Below, in pieces: positions 19,868 through 28,746 of a stretch of DNA of 64,000 bases; position 1 is the stretch's first letter; the number at the start of each line of letters is the position of its first letter. Source of the DNA: Variovorax sp. DXTD-1 (GTDB taxonomy: Bacteria; Pseudomonadota; Gammaproteobacteria; Burkholderiales; Burkholderiaceae_C); NCBI RefSeq assembly GCF_003984625.1, contig NZ_RWKH01000009.1:124001-188000 (forward strand), read 5' to 3'. The translations under genes and the position numbers were made by a program. The notes beneath the pieces are model-generated. The model ran no database searches, was not told the DNA's origin, and saw nothing but the letters and a program-made list of their open reading frames with translations.

Positions 19868-20668
19868 TCAGCGCACCAATTCTGGGCCAAGCTTGGCATC
19901 AAAGGCGTGCAGCCCTTCGATCAGCTGGAAATAGGCGGCATCGAGCAGCACCGGGTCGCCTTTGACGCCGAGTTCGATGTGCCGGCCATATTGAGGATGG
20001 TCGACGCTCGGCAGGCTGAACACCTTGACGCCGGCATGGGTGGCTTCGATGGCTTGCATCAGCGGGGTAAGCGTTGCCTCCATCGCACCAAAAACGATGA
20101 CCGATTTTTCCGCCGACTGGCCGCTGGTGAACATGTCGGCATAGCGGCTGTCGAGCACCGATTCGATCATCGGCCAGGCCATGACGGGAAAGCCGGGCAC
20201 GAAGTGGACGTGGTCGACGCTGAAGCCCGGAATCTTGTTGTACGGGTTGCGGATGATCGTCGCGCCCTTGGGAAACACGCCCATGTTGAGACGGTGAATG
20301 TTGTCCGGCCGGTGGGGCTCATAGGCAATGCCCTGCTCGCGCGCCGTGTCCTGCATGCGTTCCCGAATCAGCAGCTCGGCTTCAGGGTGCAGTTCGAGCG
20401 GCACTCGCAGCGCCTGCGCGGCGCATTGGCGGGTGTGGTCGTCCGGCGTGGCGCCGATGCCGCCGGTCGAGAAAACGATGTCGCCCGAGGCAAAGGCCCG
20501 GCCGAGCGCGGCCGTGATGCGCGTGGGCTCGTCGCCGACGTATTCGGCCCAGCCAAGCTGCAGGCCGCGGGCGGCGAGCAGTTCGATGACCTTGGGCATG
20601 TGCTTGTCGGCACGCTTGCCCGAAAGAATTTCGTCTCCGACGACGATCAGGCCGAATGCGCGGGTCAT
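19868..20668 (-). CDS. CinA-like molybdopterin-binding domain protein
   Basis: This 266-residue protein corresponds to the N-terminal MoCF (molybdopterin-binding) domain of CinA. Seen are FGLIVVGDEILSGKRADKH, FSTGGIGATPDDHTRQ and the KIPGFSVDHVHFVPGFP loop. The C-terminal nicotinamide nucleotide amidase domain of full CinA is missing. The ATG at 20668 overlaps the EI24 gene stop as ATGA; an alternative ATG four codons earlier lacks support. A role in competence is not implied. Related proteins are often annotated as ADP-ribose pyrophosphatases or molybdopterin binders. Confidence 0.82.
   Translation of the reverse strand: MTRAFGLIVVGDEILSGKRADKHMPKVIELLAARGLQLGWAEYVGDEPTRITAALGRAFASGDIVFSTGGIGATPDDHTRQCAAQALRVPLELHPEAELLIRERMQDTAREQGIAYEPHRPDNIHRLNMGVFPKGATIIRNPYNKIPGFSVDHVHFVPGFPVMAWPMIESVLDSRYADMFTSGQSAEKSVIVFGAMEATLTPLMQAIEATHAGVKVFSLPSVDHPQYGRHIELGVKGDPVLLDAAYFQLIEGLHAFDAKLGPELVR
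19873..19887. promoter_or_regulatory. Second, weaker NtrC-type site inside the 3' end of the CinA-like gene
   Basis: The sequence GCACCAATTCTGGGC keeps the left GCACC arm but has a degenerate right arm. Its centre is 28 bases from that of the first site, close to the tandem arrangement of enterobacterial glnA enhancers. It overlaps the last codons of the upstream gene. Confidence 0.5.
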
Positions 20669-21540
20669 GGGGATTTCCATTGAGAAAGAACGGCCTGGTC
20701 GGCTTCGATGGCCGGTGCGCCGCCAGACGAAGCCGCGGCTGCCCCGCGCTGCGCCCGCAACTGCGCGAGGGCATCGAGGCAGTAGTGGCCGAACCAGAGC
20801 GAAGAGAAGGCGAATACCAGCGTGTAGATCCAGATCGCGAGCGGCACGAGCACGAAGAAGGCGGCGGCGAACAGCAGGCCCGATGCCCATACGATGCTGG
20901 GCGCTGCGCCCAGGTAGCCGCACAGCACGCCGATGCACAGCAGCGGCAGGCGGTGCGCGCGCAGCAGCGTGGCCCGCTCCTCGGCGCTGGCATGCTCGGC
21001 CAACGCGTCGAAGCTCATCACGCGATAGGTGAGCCAGCCCCAGATCAGCGGCGGCAGGATGAGCACCAGCGGCGGAATGAGCCAGAGCGGCATCGAGACG
21101 ACGAGTGCCACCAGCGCCAGCACGGTGAGGCCCAGCGACCGCGCCACGCTGCCGAAAAACGATGCGCCTTTCTTGCGCGCGAGCGTGGGAAAGCGGCGGT
21201 GCGCTACCAGCGCGGTCAACGGAGGCGCCATGAACCCGGCCACGATGACCAGCGAGACCACCACGATCAGCGGCGTGGCGGCAAACACCACCACGAGCGG
21301 TGCCAGCATGGCCGTGACATCGCCCGAAAAGAGCCGTCCGATCCAGCCCCAGAAGCTCGCCAGCAGCGGCCAGGCCTCAAGTGCCTCGCGCGTCCATGCC
21401 ACGGTGGCGTCCCAGTAGAAATAGCCGAAGCCTGCGGCCAGCAGCACCATCAGGGCGAGTGGCAGCAAAGAGAGCACGATCACGCGCGGCAGCATGCAAT
21501 AGGCAACGGCACGCCAGAAAGAGTCGAGAAGCAGACGCAT
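20665..21540 (-). CDS. EI24 / CysZ-like integral membrane protein
   Basis: This 291-residue protein has about six hydrophobic segments, including VIVLSLLPLALMVLLAAG and FVLVPLAIWIYTLVFAFSS. The layout, with an amphipathic start FWRAVAYCMLP and the central RARK/KGASFFG loop, fits the EI24/CysZ-like family (PF07264). CysZ imports sulfate, but no sulfur gene is nearby, so the substrate is open. The ATG at 21540 begins MRLLLDSFWRAV; the frame continues upstream over the hydroxylase gene, which is on the same strand but in another frame. Confidence 0.75.
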   Translation of the reverse strand: MRLLLDSFWRAVAYCMLPRVIVLSLLPLALMVLLAAGFGYFYWDATVAWTREALEAWPLLASFWGWIGRLFSGDVTAMLAPLVVVFAATPLIVVVSLVIVAGFMAPPLTALVAHRRFPTLARKKGASFFGSVARSLGLTVLALVALVVSMPLWLIPPLVLILPPLIWGWLTYRVMSFDALAEHASAEERATLLRAHRLPLLCIGVLCGYLGAAPSIVWASGLLFAAAFFVLVPLAIWIYTLVFAFSSLWFGHYCLDALAQLRAQRGAAAASSGGAPAIEADQAVLSQWKSP

Positions 21541-21578
21541 TGGGTGCGAAGGATAACGCCTGGGCGCCGCCCGGGCGG

Positions 21579-22553
21579 TCAGCCGCGGCCGACCATCCGC
21601 TTCAGCCCGAGCCACTGCTGGACCCAGAAGCCGCTGCCGTAGTCGCGCACCCTGCCGTCGGCGCCGGGCTCGACCTGGTCGCGGATGCCGGTCGGGTCGT
21701 AGCGCTTTTCGAAGTTGGCGGTGCGAAAAAGCATGTCCCACCAGGGCAGCAGCACGCCGAAGTTGTGGCCGCCGAGCGTATGAGCGCCACGCGACTCGTG
21801 GCCCAGGCCGATGCTGTGATGCAGCCGGTGAAAGCGCGGGCTGATCCACAGCCGCTCGCCGATGGCGCCGAACCCGAGCTTCAGGTTGGCGTGCTGCAGG
21901 CTTTCGCTGAGCTGCGTGAACGCGACGAACGCAATGAACTGGCCGGGCGCCACGCCGATGAGCTGCGCCACGATGACGATGAGCGTGTCATGCACGATGT
22001 CGTCGAGCAGGTGGTTGCGGTCGTCGCTCCACATGGTCATCTGGCGCTGCGAATGGTGCAGCGAATGCAAGCCCCACCACCAGTTGAGCTGGTGCTGGCC
22101 GCGATGAATCCAGTAGCCCACGAAGTCGAGCACCACCAGATAGATTGCAAAGGCGACCCACGGCACGTCGGTGACGCCCGGCCAGGCTTCGTCGAGGTGA
22201 AACGTGCCCCAGCCCGCGATGCGCAGGCTCCCGATGGCTTCGTCGAAGAACGGCTCGAGCGTGAAGAACATGGCCAGCCGGAACAGGCCGAGGCGATGGA
22301 TCAGCGTGTAGAGCACGTCGATGCGGATGGCGCGGCGGTCGGTCACCGGCTCGACGGCGCGCCAGCGCTGCAGCGGCCCGATGACCACGAGCAGCACCGC
22401 AACCTGGATGAACCCGACCAGCAGCCAGCCGGTGGCGTCGAAGGCGTCTTCAGTCCAGCCGCCGAGGCCGACCGCGAACACCAGCGGCTGGATCAGCGTT
22501 TCGAAGAACCAGCCCTGCAGCGTGGAAAAAGAGTCCGTCAACCAATCGATCAC
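21579..22553 (-). CDS. Sterol desaturase / fatty acid hydroxylase family protein
   Basis: This 324-residue membrane protein belongs to the di-iron fatty acid hydroxylase superfamily. The histidine boxes are HRGQH, HSLHHS and HRLHHS, with a further GGHNFG, and four to five hydrophobic helices surround them. It starts with GTG (MIDWLTDSF) preceded by GAGG at a suitable distance. It lies 10 bases downstream of the polysaccharide deacetylase gene on the same strand. The substrate (lipid, carotenoid or sterol-like) cannot be told from the sequence. Confidence 0.85.
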   Translation of the reverse strand: MIDWLTDSFSTLQGWFFETLIQPLVFAVGLGGWTEDAFDATGWLLVGFIQVAVLLVVIGPLQRWRAVEPVTDRRAIRIDVLYTLIHRLGLFRLAMFFTLEPFFDEAIGSLRIAGWGTFHLDEAWPGVTDVPWVAFAIYLVVLDFVGYWIHRGQHQLNWWWGLHSLHHSQRQMTMWSDDRNHLLDDIVHDTLIVIVAQLIGVAPGQFIAFVAFTQLSESLQHANLKLGFGAIGERLWISPRFHRLHHSIGLGHESRGAHTLGGHNFGVLLPWWDMLFRTANFEKRYDPTGIRDQVEPGADGRVRDYGSGFWVQQWLGLKRMVGRG

Positions 22554-22563
22554 GACGACAGCC

Positions 22564-23403
22564 TCAAGGGTGGGATGCGATCCAGGCGCGGTATTGCGGA
22601 TGCTGGCGCAGCGTTTCGAAGCAGAAGCCCTTGGCCTTGAGGCCGACGATCAGCGGCTCGAGATTGGCCGGCGCCCACGGGTCCTTGCGCGACCAGATGC
22701 CCAGATGGGCCAGCAGGATGTCTCCGGGGCGGATGGTTTCCAGCGCCTGCGCCAGGAGCTTTTCGTTGCTGAACTTCTCGCTCGGCAACTCGTCGCCCAG
22801 GAAGCCGGCCGGCGACCATCCCACATGTTCGTAGCCGCAGGCCTTGGCTGCGGCGAGCAGCCGGGGCGAGGTCTTGCCGCCCGGCGCCCGGTACAGGGGC
22901 AGCGGCTTCTTGCCGGTGATGACGGCCAGCCGATCGGACGCCTTGCCGATGTTGGCGCAGTACTCGGCCGCACTCCAGGTGAACTCGCGGCCCGCAAGGG
23001 CACCCGCGGAGGGCTTGATGCGGAAGCTCGGCGCCACGCCCTTGAGGTCGCCGCGCCAGTACGCGTGGTCATAGGTGTGCGAGGCGAATTCGTGGCCTTC
23101 CGCCGCCCTCGCCTTCCACCATGGCGCCCAGTGGCTGTCGAGGCTGTCGCCATCGGTCTGGGTGCGCTCGGCGGCGGCAAAGAAGGTAACGCGCACGTTC
23201 TGGCGCTTGAGCACGTCGGCCACCAGCGGCGCAACGCCCATGTGGCCGGTGTCGAAGGTCAGGTAGACCGGCTTTTCGCACGAAGCGCCCTGCGCCCAGG
23301 CAGCCGGCATGGCGGCACACGCGACAGCGAAGACAACGCCTGGAACACCGCGGAACCGGCCTTGCCGGCTTGCCGATGGAACCCGTTCAGATTCTTTTCG
23401 CAT
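22564..23403 (-). CDS. Polysaccharide deacetylase (NodB) family protein, exported
   Basis: This 279-residue protein has an N-terminal signal (GVVFAVACAAMPAAWAQG) and a NodB homology domain. Motif 2, HTYDH, and motif 3, YRAPGG, are intact. Motif 1 reads TFDTG where most family members have TFDDG, so the usual metal-binding second Asp is Thr. The ATG at 23403 gives a 17-base overlap with the upstream propeller gene; another in-frame start 13 codons earlier is possible. The substrate is unknown; the window shows no polysaccharide synthesis genes. Confidence 0.82.
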   Translation of the reverse strand: MRKESERVPSASRQGRFRGVPGVVFAVACAAMPAAWAQGASCEKPVYLTFDTGHMGVAPLVADVLKRQNVRVTFFAAAERTQTDGDSLDSHWAPWWKARAAEGHEFASHTYDHAYWRGDLKGVAPSFRIKPSAGALAGREFTWSAAEYCANIGKASDRLAVITGKKPLPLYRAPGGKTSPRLLAAAKACGYEHVGWSPAGFLGDELPSEKFSNEKLLAQALETIRPGDILLAHLGIWSRKDPWAPANLEPLIVGLKAKGFCFETLRQHPQYRAWIASHP

Positions 23404-24394
23404 GGGCCAGGGTCCAGACGCCGTGCGGCGAACGGCCGACATTGACCTGGCGAACGACCTTCTGGCTGTCCAGGTCGATCACGCTGAGCTTCTTGGCCCA
23501 GCGCGAGGTCACATACAGGGTCTTGCCGTCGGCGGACACATCCATGCAGTCGGGGCCGCCCGGAACGGCGTAGGTGGCGCTGACCTTGAGCGTCGCCAGG
23601 TCGATCCGGCTGATGGTGTTGGCCACGCGGTTGCTCACGAAGACGCTCTTGCCGTCGCCGGCCGAACGGAAGGCGTGGGCACCCTTGCCTGTCAGGATCT
23701 TGCCGACCAGCTTGGGCGCGGGCCCCGCCACGTCGAACACCTGCACGCCGTCGCTGCCGGTGAGGCCCACGAGCAGGGTCTTGTCGTTGTGCACGCCGAA
23801 GATGTCGGCCGGCATGGCGCCGGTGGTGGTGCGCCAGCGGATGGTCTGCGTCGGCAGGTCGACGGCGATGAGCTCGTCGCTGTCCTGCATCGTCACGTAG
23901 GCGACGGTGCTGGTGTTGTCGATCCAGATGTGGCTGGGCGTCTTGCCGGTGGCAATGCGCTTGACGAGCTTCAGGTCCTTGCCGTCCCAGCGGTAGACGT
24001 CGACGTGATTGAGCCGGTTGGCCGCCGTGACGAACCACTTCATGTCGCGCGAGAACTGCAGCTGGTACGGATCGATGATGCCGTAGACCACGCGCTGCAC
24101 TTCGGCCGTTCTCGGGTTGAGAAAAGTCAGCGAGTCGCCCGCCGAATTGGCCACGATGACCGACTTTTCGTCGGGCGTCATGTAGATGTGGTGCGGCTCC
24201 TTGCCGGTGGCGATGCGCTGCTTTTCAGTCCAGTCGACCGGATTGATCACGCTGACGCTGGCGTCGAGCGAATTGAGCACGAAGATGGGCGGGGGCTCCG
24301 CGGGCGCAGCGGCGGCGGCTTGTGCCACCCAGACCGTCAGGCAAGAAAACAGGCAAGCCGCGAGGCGGCCGTTCGGTCGGGCAAGAAATCGCAA
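23387..24394 (-). CDS. Exported YVTN-type beta-propeller protein
   Basis: This 335-residue protein has a signal peptide (LAACLFSCLTVWVAQAAAA) followed by repeated propeller blades. Repeats of the type SVSVINPVDW, KSVIVANSAGDSLTFLN, AYVTMQDSDELIAVDL and TLYVTSRWAKKLSVIDL recur every 40-45 residues, as in YVTN and cytochrome-d1-like propellers. No heme or catalytic residue is evident. The start codon is a TTG; the next in-frame starts would destroy the signal peptide. It is coupled to the deacetylase downstream, which suggests a joint envelope role. Confidence 0.8.
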   Translation of the reverse strand: MRFLARPNGRLAACLFSCLTVWVAQAAAAAPAEPPPIFVLNSLDASVSVINPVDWTEKQRIATGKEPHHIYMTPDEKSVIVANSAGDSLTFLNPRTAEVQRVVYGIIDPYQLQFSRDMKWFVTAANRLNHVDVYRWDGKDLKLVKRIATGKTPSHIWIDNTSTVAYVTMQDSDELIAVDLPTQTIRWRTTTGAMPADIFGVHNDKTLLVGLTGSDGVQVFDVAGPAPKLVGKILTGKGAHAFRSAGDGKSVFVSNRVANTISRIDLATLKVSATYAVPGGPDCMDVSADGKTLYVTSRWAKKLSVIDLDSQKVVRQVNVGRSPHGVWTLAHAKRI

Positions 24395-24472
24395 GGGGAA
24401 GTTCCGAAAGAGTGCTTTCGATTATCAACGGCCCGACCCGACCGCCGGCTGACCGGCAGAGCCTCCGATGCG

Positions 24473-25207
24473 CTATCCCGGTGTTTTTGCACGCAACGCC
24501 GCAACCTGTTCGGCGCTGAGCCATCGCCACTGGCCGGGTGCCAGGTCTTCGGGCAGCGCCAGTTGCCCGATGCGCGAGCGGTGCAACCCTTCGACCCGGT
24601 TGCCCACGGCCGCCAGCATGCGCTTGACCTGGTGGTATTTGCCTTCGGTGAGCGTCAGCCGCAGATGCAGCGGGCTGTCCGACGCGCAGGCGGCCGCTCG
24701 CACCGGCTTCGGGTCGTCGTCGAGCACCACGCCGGCCAGCAGTTTTTCGATCTGCACAGCGTCCACCGGGTGCTTGGCCGTGACCTCGTAGACCTTGGGA
24801 ACATGGTGCTTGGGCGAGCCCATCTTATGGATGAATTGGCCGTCGTCCGTCAGCAACAGCAACCCCGTCGTATCCTGGTCGAGCCGGCCGATGGCCTGCA
24901 CGCCCTGCACCGCGCCCTTGTTCGGGCGAAGACGCAGCGGCGACGGCAGCAGCGTGTAGATGCTCGGGTAGGTGGAAGGCTTTTGCGAGCACTCGGTTCC
25001 GGCCGGCTTGTGCAGCATCAGGTAGGCCTTCTCGTGATACGCCCATTCGGTGCCCTGGACGGTAAAGAGCAGGCCTTCGGGATCGAGGTCGTCGAAGGGG
25101 TCGTCGGCGGTTTTACCGCCGATGGTCACGTGGCCTTGCTGGATCAGCCCCGCGCACACGCGCCGCGTGCCGAAGCCTTGGGAATAAAGAATGTCTTGCA
25201 GGTGCAT
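24473..25207 (-). CDS. rsuA: 16S rRNA pseudouridine(516) synthase
   Basis: This 244-residue enzyme isomerises a uridine of 16S rRNA. It has an N-terminal S4 RNA-binding domain (about 1-45) and a pseudouridine synthase domain with the catalytic motif IGRLDQDTTGLLLLT. The motif MLHKPAGTECS and the C-terminal LTLTEGKYHQVKRMLAAVG are family signatures. The ATG at 25207 must be right because the S4 domain begins at once. It has no Shine-Dalgarno and lies only 7 bases after the ggt terminator. Confidence 0.93.
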   Translation of the reverse strand: MHLQDILYSQGFGTRRVCAGLIQQGHVTIGGKTADDPFDDLDPEGLLFTVQGTEWAYHEKAYLMLHKPAGTECSQKPSTYPSIYTLLPSPLRLRPNKGAVQGVQAIGRLDQDTTGLLLLTDDGQFIHKMGSPKHHVPKVYEVTAKHPVDAVQIEKLLAGVVLDDDPKPVRAAACASDSPLHLRLTLTEGKYHQVKRMLAAVGNRVEGLHRSRIGQLALPEDLAPGQWRWLSAEQVAALRAKTPG

Positions 25208-25214
25208 GGAAATG

Positions 25215-25248
25215 AAAAAGGCGGCCGCGCCAGAGTGGCACGACCGCC
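25215..25248 (-). terminator. Rho-independent terminator after ggt
   Basis: On the minus strand a 12-bp stem, GGCGGTCGTGCC paired with GGCGCGGCCGCC (two G-U pairs), closes an ACTCT loop and is followed by TTTTTC. It starts 14 bases after the ggt stop and ends just before the rsuA start codon. Confidence 0.88.
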
Positions 25249-25261
25249 CGAGTTTGCAGGA

Positions 25262-26998
25262 TCAGTAGCCGGCGGCGAGGCCGGTGTTGCGGCGGGGGTC
25301 GTTGGCGCCATAGAAGCGGTTGGTGCCCACCGGCTTGCCGCCCAGCGACGGCGCGCCCACGATGATCGCCGCCATGTGGTTGGCCGGCTGCGGCACGCCC
25401 AGGTTGTGGCCCATGTCGGTCAGTATCTTGCGGGTGTCGGGGCTGATGGCAAAGGTCTCGACGTTGGTCACGTCAGGCAGCCATTGCTGGTGGAAGCGCG
25501 GCGCATCGACCGCTTCCTGCACGTTCATGCCGTAGTCGACCACATTCAGGATGGTGTGCAGCACCGCCGTGATGATGCGGCTGCCGCCCGGCGTGCCGAC
25601 CACGAACACCGGCTTGCCGTCCTTCGAGACGATGGTCGGGCTCATCGAACTCAGCGGACGCTTGCCCGGGGCGATGGCATTGGCCTCACCCTGCACCAGT
25701 CCGTACATGTTGGGCACGCCGATCTTGGCGGTGAAGTCGTCCATCTCGTTGTTCAGCAGCACGCCGGTCTTGTCTGCGGTGACCTTGGCGCCGAACCAGT
25801 CGTTCAGCGTGTAGGTGACCGACACCGCATTGCCCTGCTGGTCGGTAATGGAATAGTGCGTGGTGTTGCTGCCTTCGTGCGGCGCAACGCCGGGCTTGAT
25901 GTCCTTGGAGACGCCGGCCTTCTTGGGATCGATGGCCGCGCGGATCTTCTCGGCGTAGCCCTTGTCGAGCAGACGATCGAGCGGGTTCTTCACGAAGTCC
26001 GGGTCGCCCAGGTAGCTGTTGCGATCGACATACGCGTGGCGCATGGCCTCGATCTGGTAGTGCACGGCCTCGGCCGATCGGAAGCCCAGGTCCTTGAGCG
26101 GATAGCCCTCGAGGATGTTGAGCATTTCGCAGATGATCACGCCGCCCGAACTCGGCGGCGGCGCCGACACCACGCGATAGCCGCGATAGTCGCATTCGAC
26201 CGGTGCGAGCTCGCGCGTCTTGTACTGGTCGAGATCGGCCTGGGTGATGATGCCCTTGCCGGCCTGGCTGGAGGCCACGATCGCCTGCCCCACCCAGCCC
26301 TTGTAGAAACCATCGACACCCTTGGCGCTGACTGCGCGCAGCGTCTTGGCGAGGTCTTTCTGCACCAGCTTCTGACCGACTGCGAAGGGCTCGCCCTTGT
26401 TCAGGAAGATGGCGCCGGAGACCGGGTCTTTCTTGAAGTCGTTGGTGGAGGTGCGCAGCATGTCGATGTCGCCCTGCTCCAGCGCAAAGCCTTTTTCGGC
26501 CAGCTGGATCGAAGGCGCGATCAGGTCGGCGCGCTTCATGGTGCCGTATTTCTCGCGCGCGTATTCCATGCCCGAGACCGTGCCCGGCACGCCCACGGCC
26601 AGGTGGCCGTTGGTGCTCAGGCCCTTGATGACGTTGCCGTCCTTGTCGAGGTACATGTTGGCCGTCGCGGCAAGAGGCGCTTTCTCGCGGAAGTCGAGAA
26701 AGGTCTTGCGTCCGTCGGCGAGCTGCACCGTCATGAAGCCGCCGCCACCCAGGTTGCCGGCCGCCGGATACACCACGGCCAGCGCATAGCCCACGGCCAC
26801 CGCCGCATCGACGGCGTTGCCGCCGCGCTTGAGAACGTCGACGCCGACCTTGGTGGCCAGATGCTGCGCGCTCACGACCATGCCGTGCTCGGCCGCAACG
26901 GGCGCCTGCGATGCGGCGTGCGAAGCGCCTGCGCCCGTGAGCACGAGCGCGGCCGCGACGGCGGCGCGCAATGTCGGAGTCCAGGGGAATTGCTGCAT
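25262..26998 (-). CDS. ggt: Gamma-glutamyltransferase
   Basis: This periplasmic enzyme (578 residues) cleaves glutathione and transfers its gamma-glutamyl group. A Sec signal (LRAAVAAALVLTGAGASHA) is followed by the large-subunit region with GGNAVDAAVA and GNLGGGGFM. Autocleavage occurs before the nucleophilic Thr in SNTTHYSITDQQGN. The substrate-binding NNEMDDF, PLSSMSPTIV and GTPGGSRI segments follow. The length and the precursor layout are normal. It is a single gene with its own terminator, 51 bases downstream of the methyltransferase gene. Confidence 0.96.
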   Translation of the reverse strand: MQQFPWTPTLRAAVAAALVLTGAGASHAASQAPVAAEHGMVVSAQHLATKVGVDVLKRGGNAVDAAVAVGYALAVVYPAAGNLGGGGFMTVQLADGRKTFLDFREKAPLAATANMYLDKDGNVIKGLSTNGHLAVGVPGTVSGMEYAREKYGTMKRADLIAPSIQLAEKGFALEQGDIDMLRTSTNDFKKDPVSGAIFLNKGEPFAVGQKLVQKDLAKTLRAVSAKGVDGFYKGWVGQAIVASSQAGKGIITQADLDQYKTRELAPVECDYRGYRVVSAPPPSSGGVIICEMLNILEGYPLKDLGFRSAEAVHYQIEAMRHAYVDRNSYLGDPDFVKNPLDRLLDKGYAEKIRAAIDPKKAGVSKDIKPGVAPHEGSNTTHYSITDQQGNAVSVTYTLNDWFGAKVTADKTGVLLNNEMDDFTAKIGVPNMYGLVQGEANAIAPGKRPLSSMSPTIVSKDGKPVFVVGTPGGSRIITAVLHTILNVVDYGMNVQEAVDAPRFHQQWLPDVTNVETFAISPDTRKILTDMGHNLGVPQPANHMAAIIVGAPSLGGKPVGTNRFYGANDPRRNTGLAAGY

Positions 26999-27049
26999 GA
27001 AGAAAACCCTTCTTGAATTCGGTGGTGAGAAACGGCCAGCGCAAGCCCG

Positions 27050-28645
27050 TCAGGCAACGAGCAGCGCCTTGCGCCGCAGGTCGCTCAGCCCGAGCTCCAC
27101 TTGTTTGAGCGCGAATTCCTTCAGCGCGGAGGGATCGGTCAGCGGCTTGTCGTTGTGGACGAAGCGCAGGCGATCGGCGCGCACCTCGGCCGCGAGATAG
27201 TCCGCCAGCATGTCGTGCGAATGCTTGCCATCGAGCAGCGGCAGAAGGCAGCGCTCCAGCGCGGAGAGGCCCATGGATTCATGCCACTGGTTGCAGACCG
27301 TGGCTGAGCTTCCGGCGGACAGCGCCAGGCCCGGCGCGGTGCGCACGGACGGCAACGCCAGCGGCAGCGCGGACACCTGCGTTGCGGCCCGCACCGGCGT
27401 GCGCCGGATCCGAACGGCGCCGAGTATCAGCAATTCCTCGAGCATCGACATCATGATGGGTTCGACCGAGGTGCGGTTCTCGCCCGTTGCGGCAAGAACC
27501 GAGGCAATCAGCGCCTCCAGCGACAGACTGGCCGGATAGTTCGCGTCGAGCGCTTGGGCCGCGGCTTTGTGCACCGGCAGGCGCAGCGTGACCTTCAGGT
27601 TGCGCAGCGCATTGCAAGACTGCTCGCGTGCATCGAGCGTCAATGCAGTGCCGTCCTCGGCGGCGAACACGCCCGCGAACTCGAGGCTTCGAATCCTGGC
27701 CGGGTCGAGCCGGTAACGGATATCGGCAGCGCGGCCCTGCTTCACCAGCAAGGACTGGCGAAAAGTGCGGTTGACCAGGAAGTCGAGATACTGCTCCATG
27801 AGAATCTGGCTGCCGCCGCATTCGCGCAGCAGCGGCTCGCGGACCTTCTCTCCGTAGTTCTGCACGAACATCGTCGAAGGTTCCGCGTCTGCCAGGTAGC
27901 TGAGGCCGTTCGCCTCGGCACGCGCCACAAACTCCTTGAAGTAGCACGGCGCGTTGCAGGGCTCGAGAAACTCATGCAGCAGGTAATAGCCGCTGGAGCC
28001 ACGCACGATGGGCATCGTCTCCTCGAGCGTTTTCTTCAGAACGCTGTCCGGCCGGGCCGACTGTTCGAGAAATTCGAGCATGCCGCGCGCATAGGACAGC
28101 TTTTCTTCGGGCGTGTCACGCGGAGCGCCGCGCAGGATCATCGCGTCACGCACGATCTCCCTCGCCTTCCAGCCTGGGTAGACGTTGTAGCTGACATAAG
28201 CCACGCCGTTGGGCGCGAGGTTCTCGGAGCACACGCGCAGGATCGCCTCCTGCACCGGCCCGGGCACCCAGCTGTAGACACCGTGGCAGATGATGTAGTC
28301 GAACTGGCCGAACGAGGCATCGACCTCCGCGAGATTGAACGCCCGCAACTCCACATTCGGCAATCCGGCGCGAGAAATGGCCGTGAGGCCCTGTTCCACC
28401 TGCACCTTCGAAAGGTCGAGGCCCAGGGCGCTTGCTTCGGGATGGCGCGCCGCGAACGGGATCAGGTTGCCGCCCGCCGCGCAGCCGAGTTCGAGCACTC
28501 GCGCCTTTGCCGGTGGCGGCGTCTCGAGACCAAACAGGAAGGCGAGGGCCTCCAGGTGCTCGACAGCGGTCTGCGGGAACGGATGCGACTCGTAGGGCAC
28601 CTCGTCGTAGTAGCTGGTGAGAGTCGAAGTCAGTGAATCGGGCAT
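27050..28645 (-). CDS. SAM methyltransferase with regulatory domain (PKMT-like protein lysine methyltransferase)
   Basis: This 531-residue protein starts with a class I methyltransferase fold: motif I VLELGCAAGGNLIP, motif II LGLDLSKVQ and motif IV FDYIICHGVYSWVP. A central methyltransferase regulatory domain (PF10119, about 215-300, with a region of paired Cys residues in EPCNAPCYF) and a C-terminal winged-helix region follow. The same layout is known from rickettsial PKMT1 and PKMT2, which methylate lysines of the outer-membrane protein OmpB. The target here is unknown. A Shine-Dalgarno AAGGA precedes the ATG, and a TATAGT box lies about 75 bases further up. Confidence 0.85.
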   Translation of the reverse strand: MPDSLTSTLTSYYDEVPYESHPFPQTAVEHLEALAFLFGLETPPPAKARVLELGCAAGGNLIPFAARHPEASALGLDLSKVQVEQGLTAISRAGLPNVELRAFNLAEVDASFGQFDYIICHGVYSWVPGPVQEAILRVCSENLAPNGVAYVSYNVYPGWKAREIVRDAMILRGAPRDTPEEKLSYARGMLEFLEQSARPDSVLKKTLEETMPIVRGSSGYYLLHEFLEPCNAPCYFKEFVARAEANGLSYLADAEPSTMFVQNYGEKVREPLLRECGGSQILMEQYLDFLVNRTFRQSLLVKQGRAADIRYRLDPARIRSLEFAGVFAAEDGTALTLDAREQSCNALRNLKVTLRLPVHKAAAQALDANYPASLSLEALIASVLAATGENRTSVEPIMMSMLEELLILGAVRIRRTPVRAATQVSALPLALPSVRTAPGLALSAGSSATVCNQWHESMGLSALERCLLPLLDGKHSHDMLADYLAAEVRADRLRFVHNDKPLTDPSALKEFALKQVELGLSDLRRKALLVA

Positions 28646-28746
28646 GGCGTCCTTTTTGGGTCGAGACGGGCAGCGATGCCCTTTGCGAGGAGCAGACAGC
28701 GATGGCGGCGTGACAGCGCCCGCTGACTATAGCCCTGCGCCCAGGC

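Noticed and set aside
23309..27016. Plus-strand open frame of 1235 codons
   Set aside because: It lies antisense to the propeller, rsuA and ggt genes and spans several of them. Its composition is Arg/His/Ala-rich without motifs, as expected from high-GC shadows.
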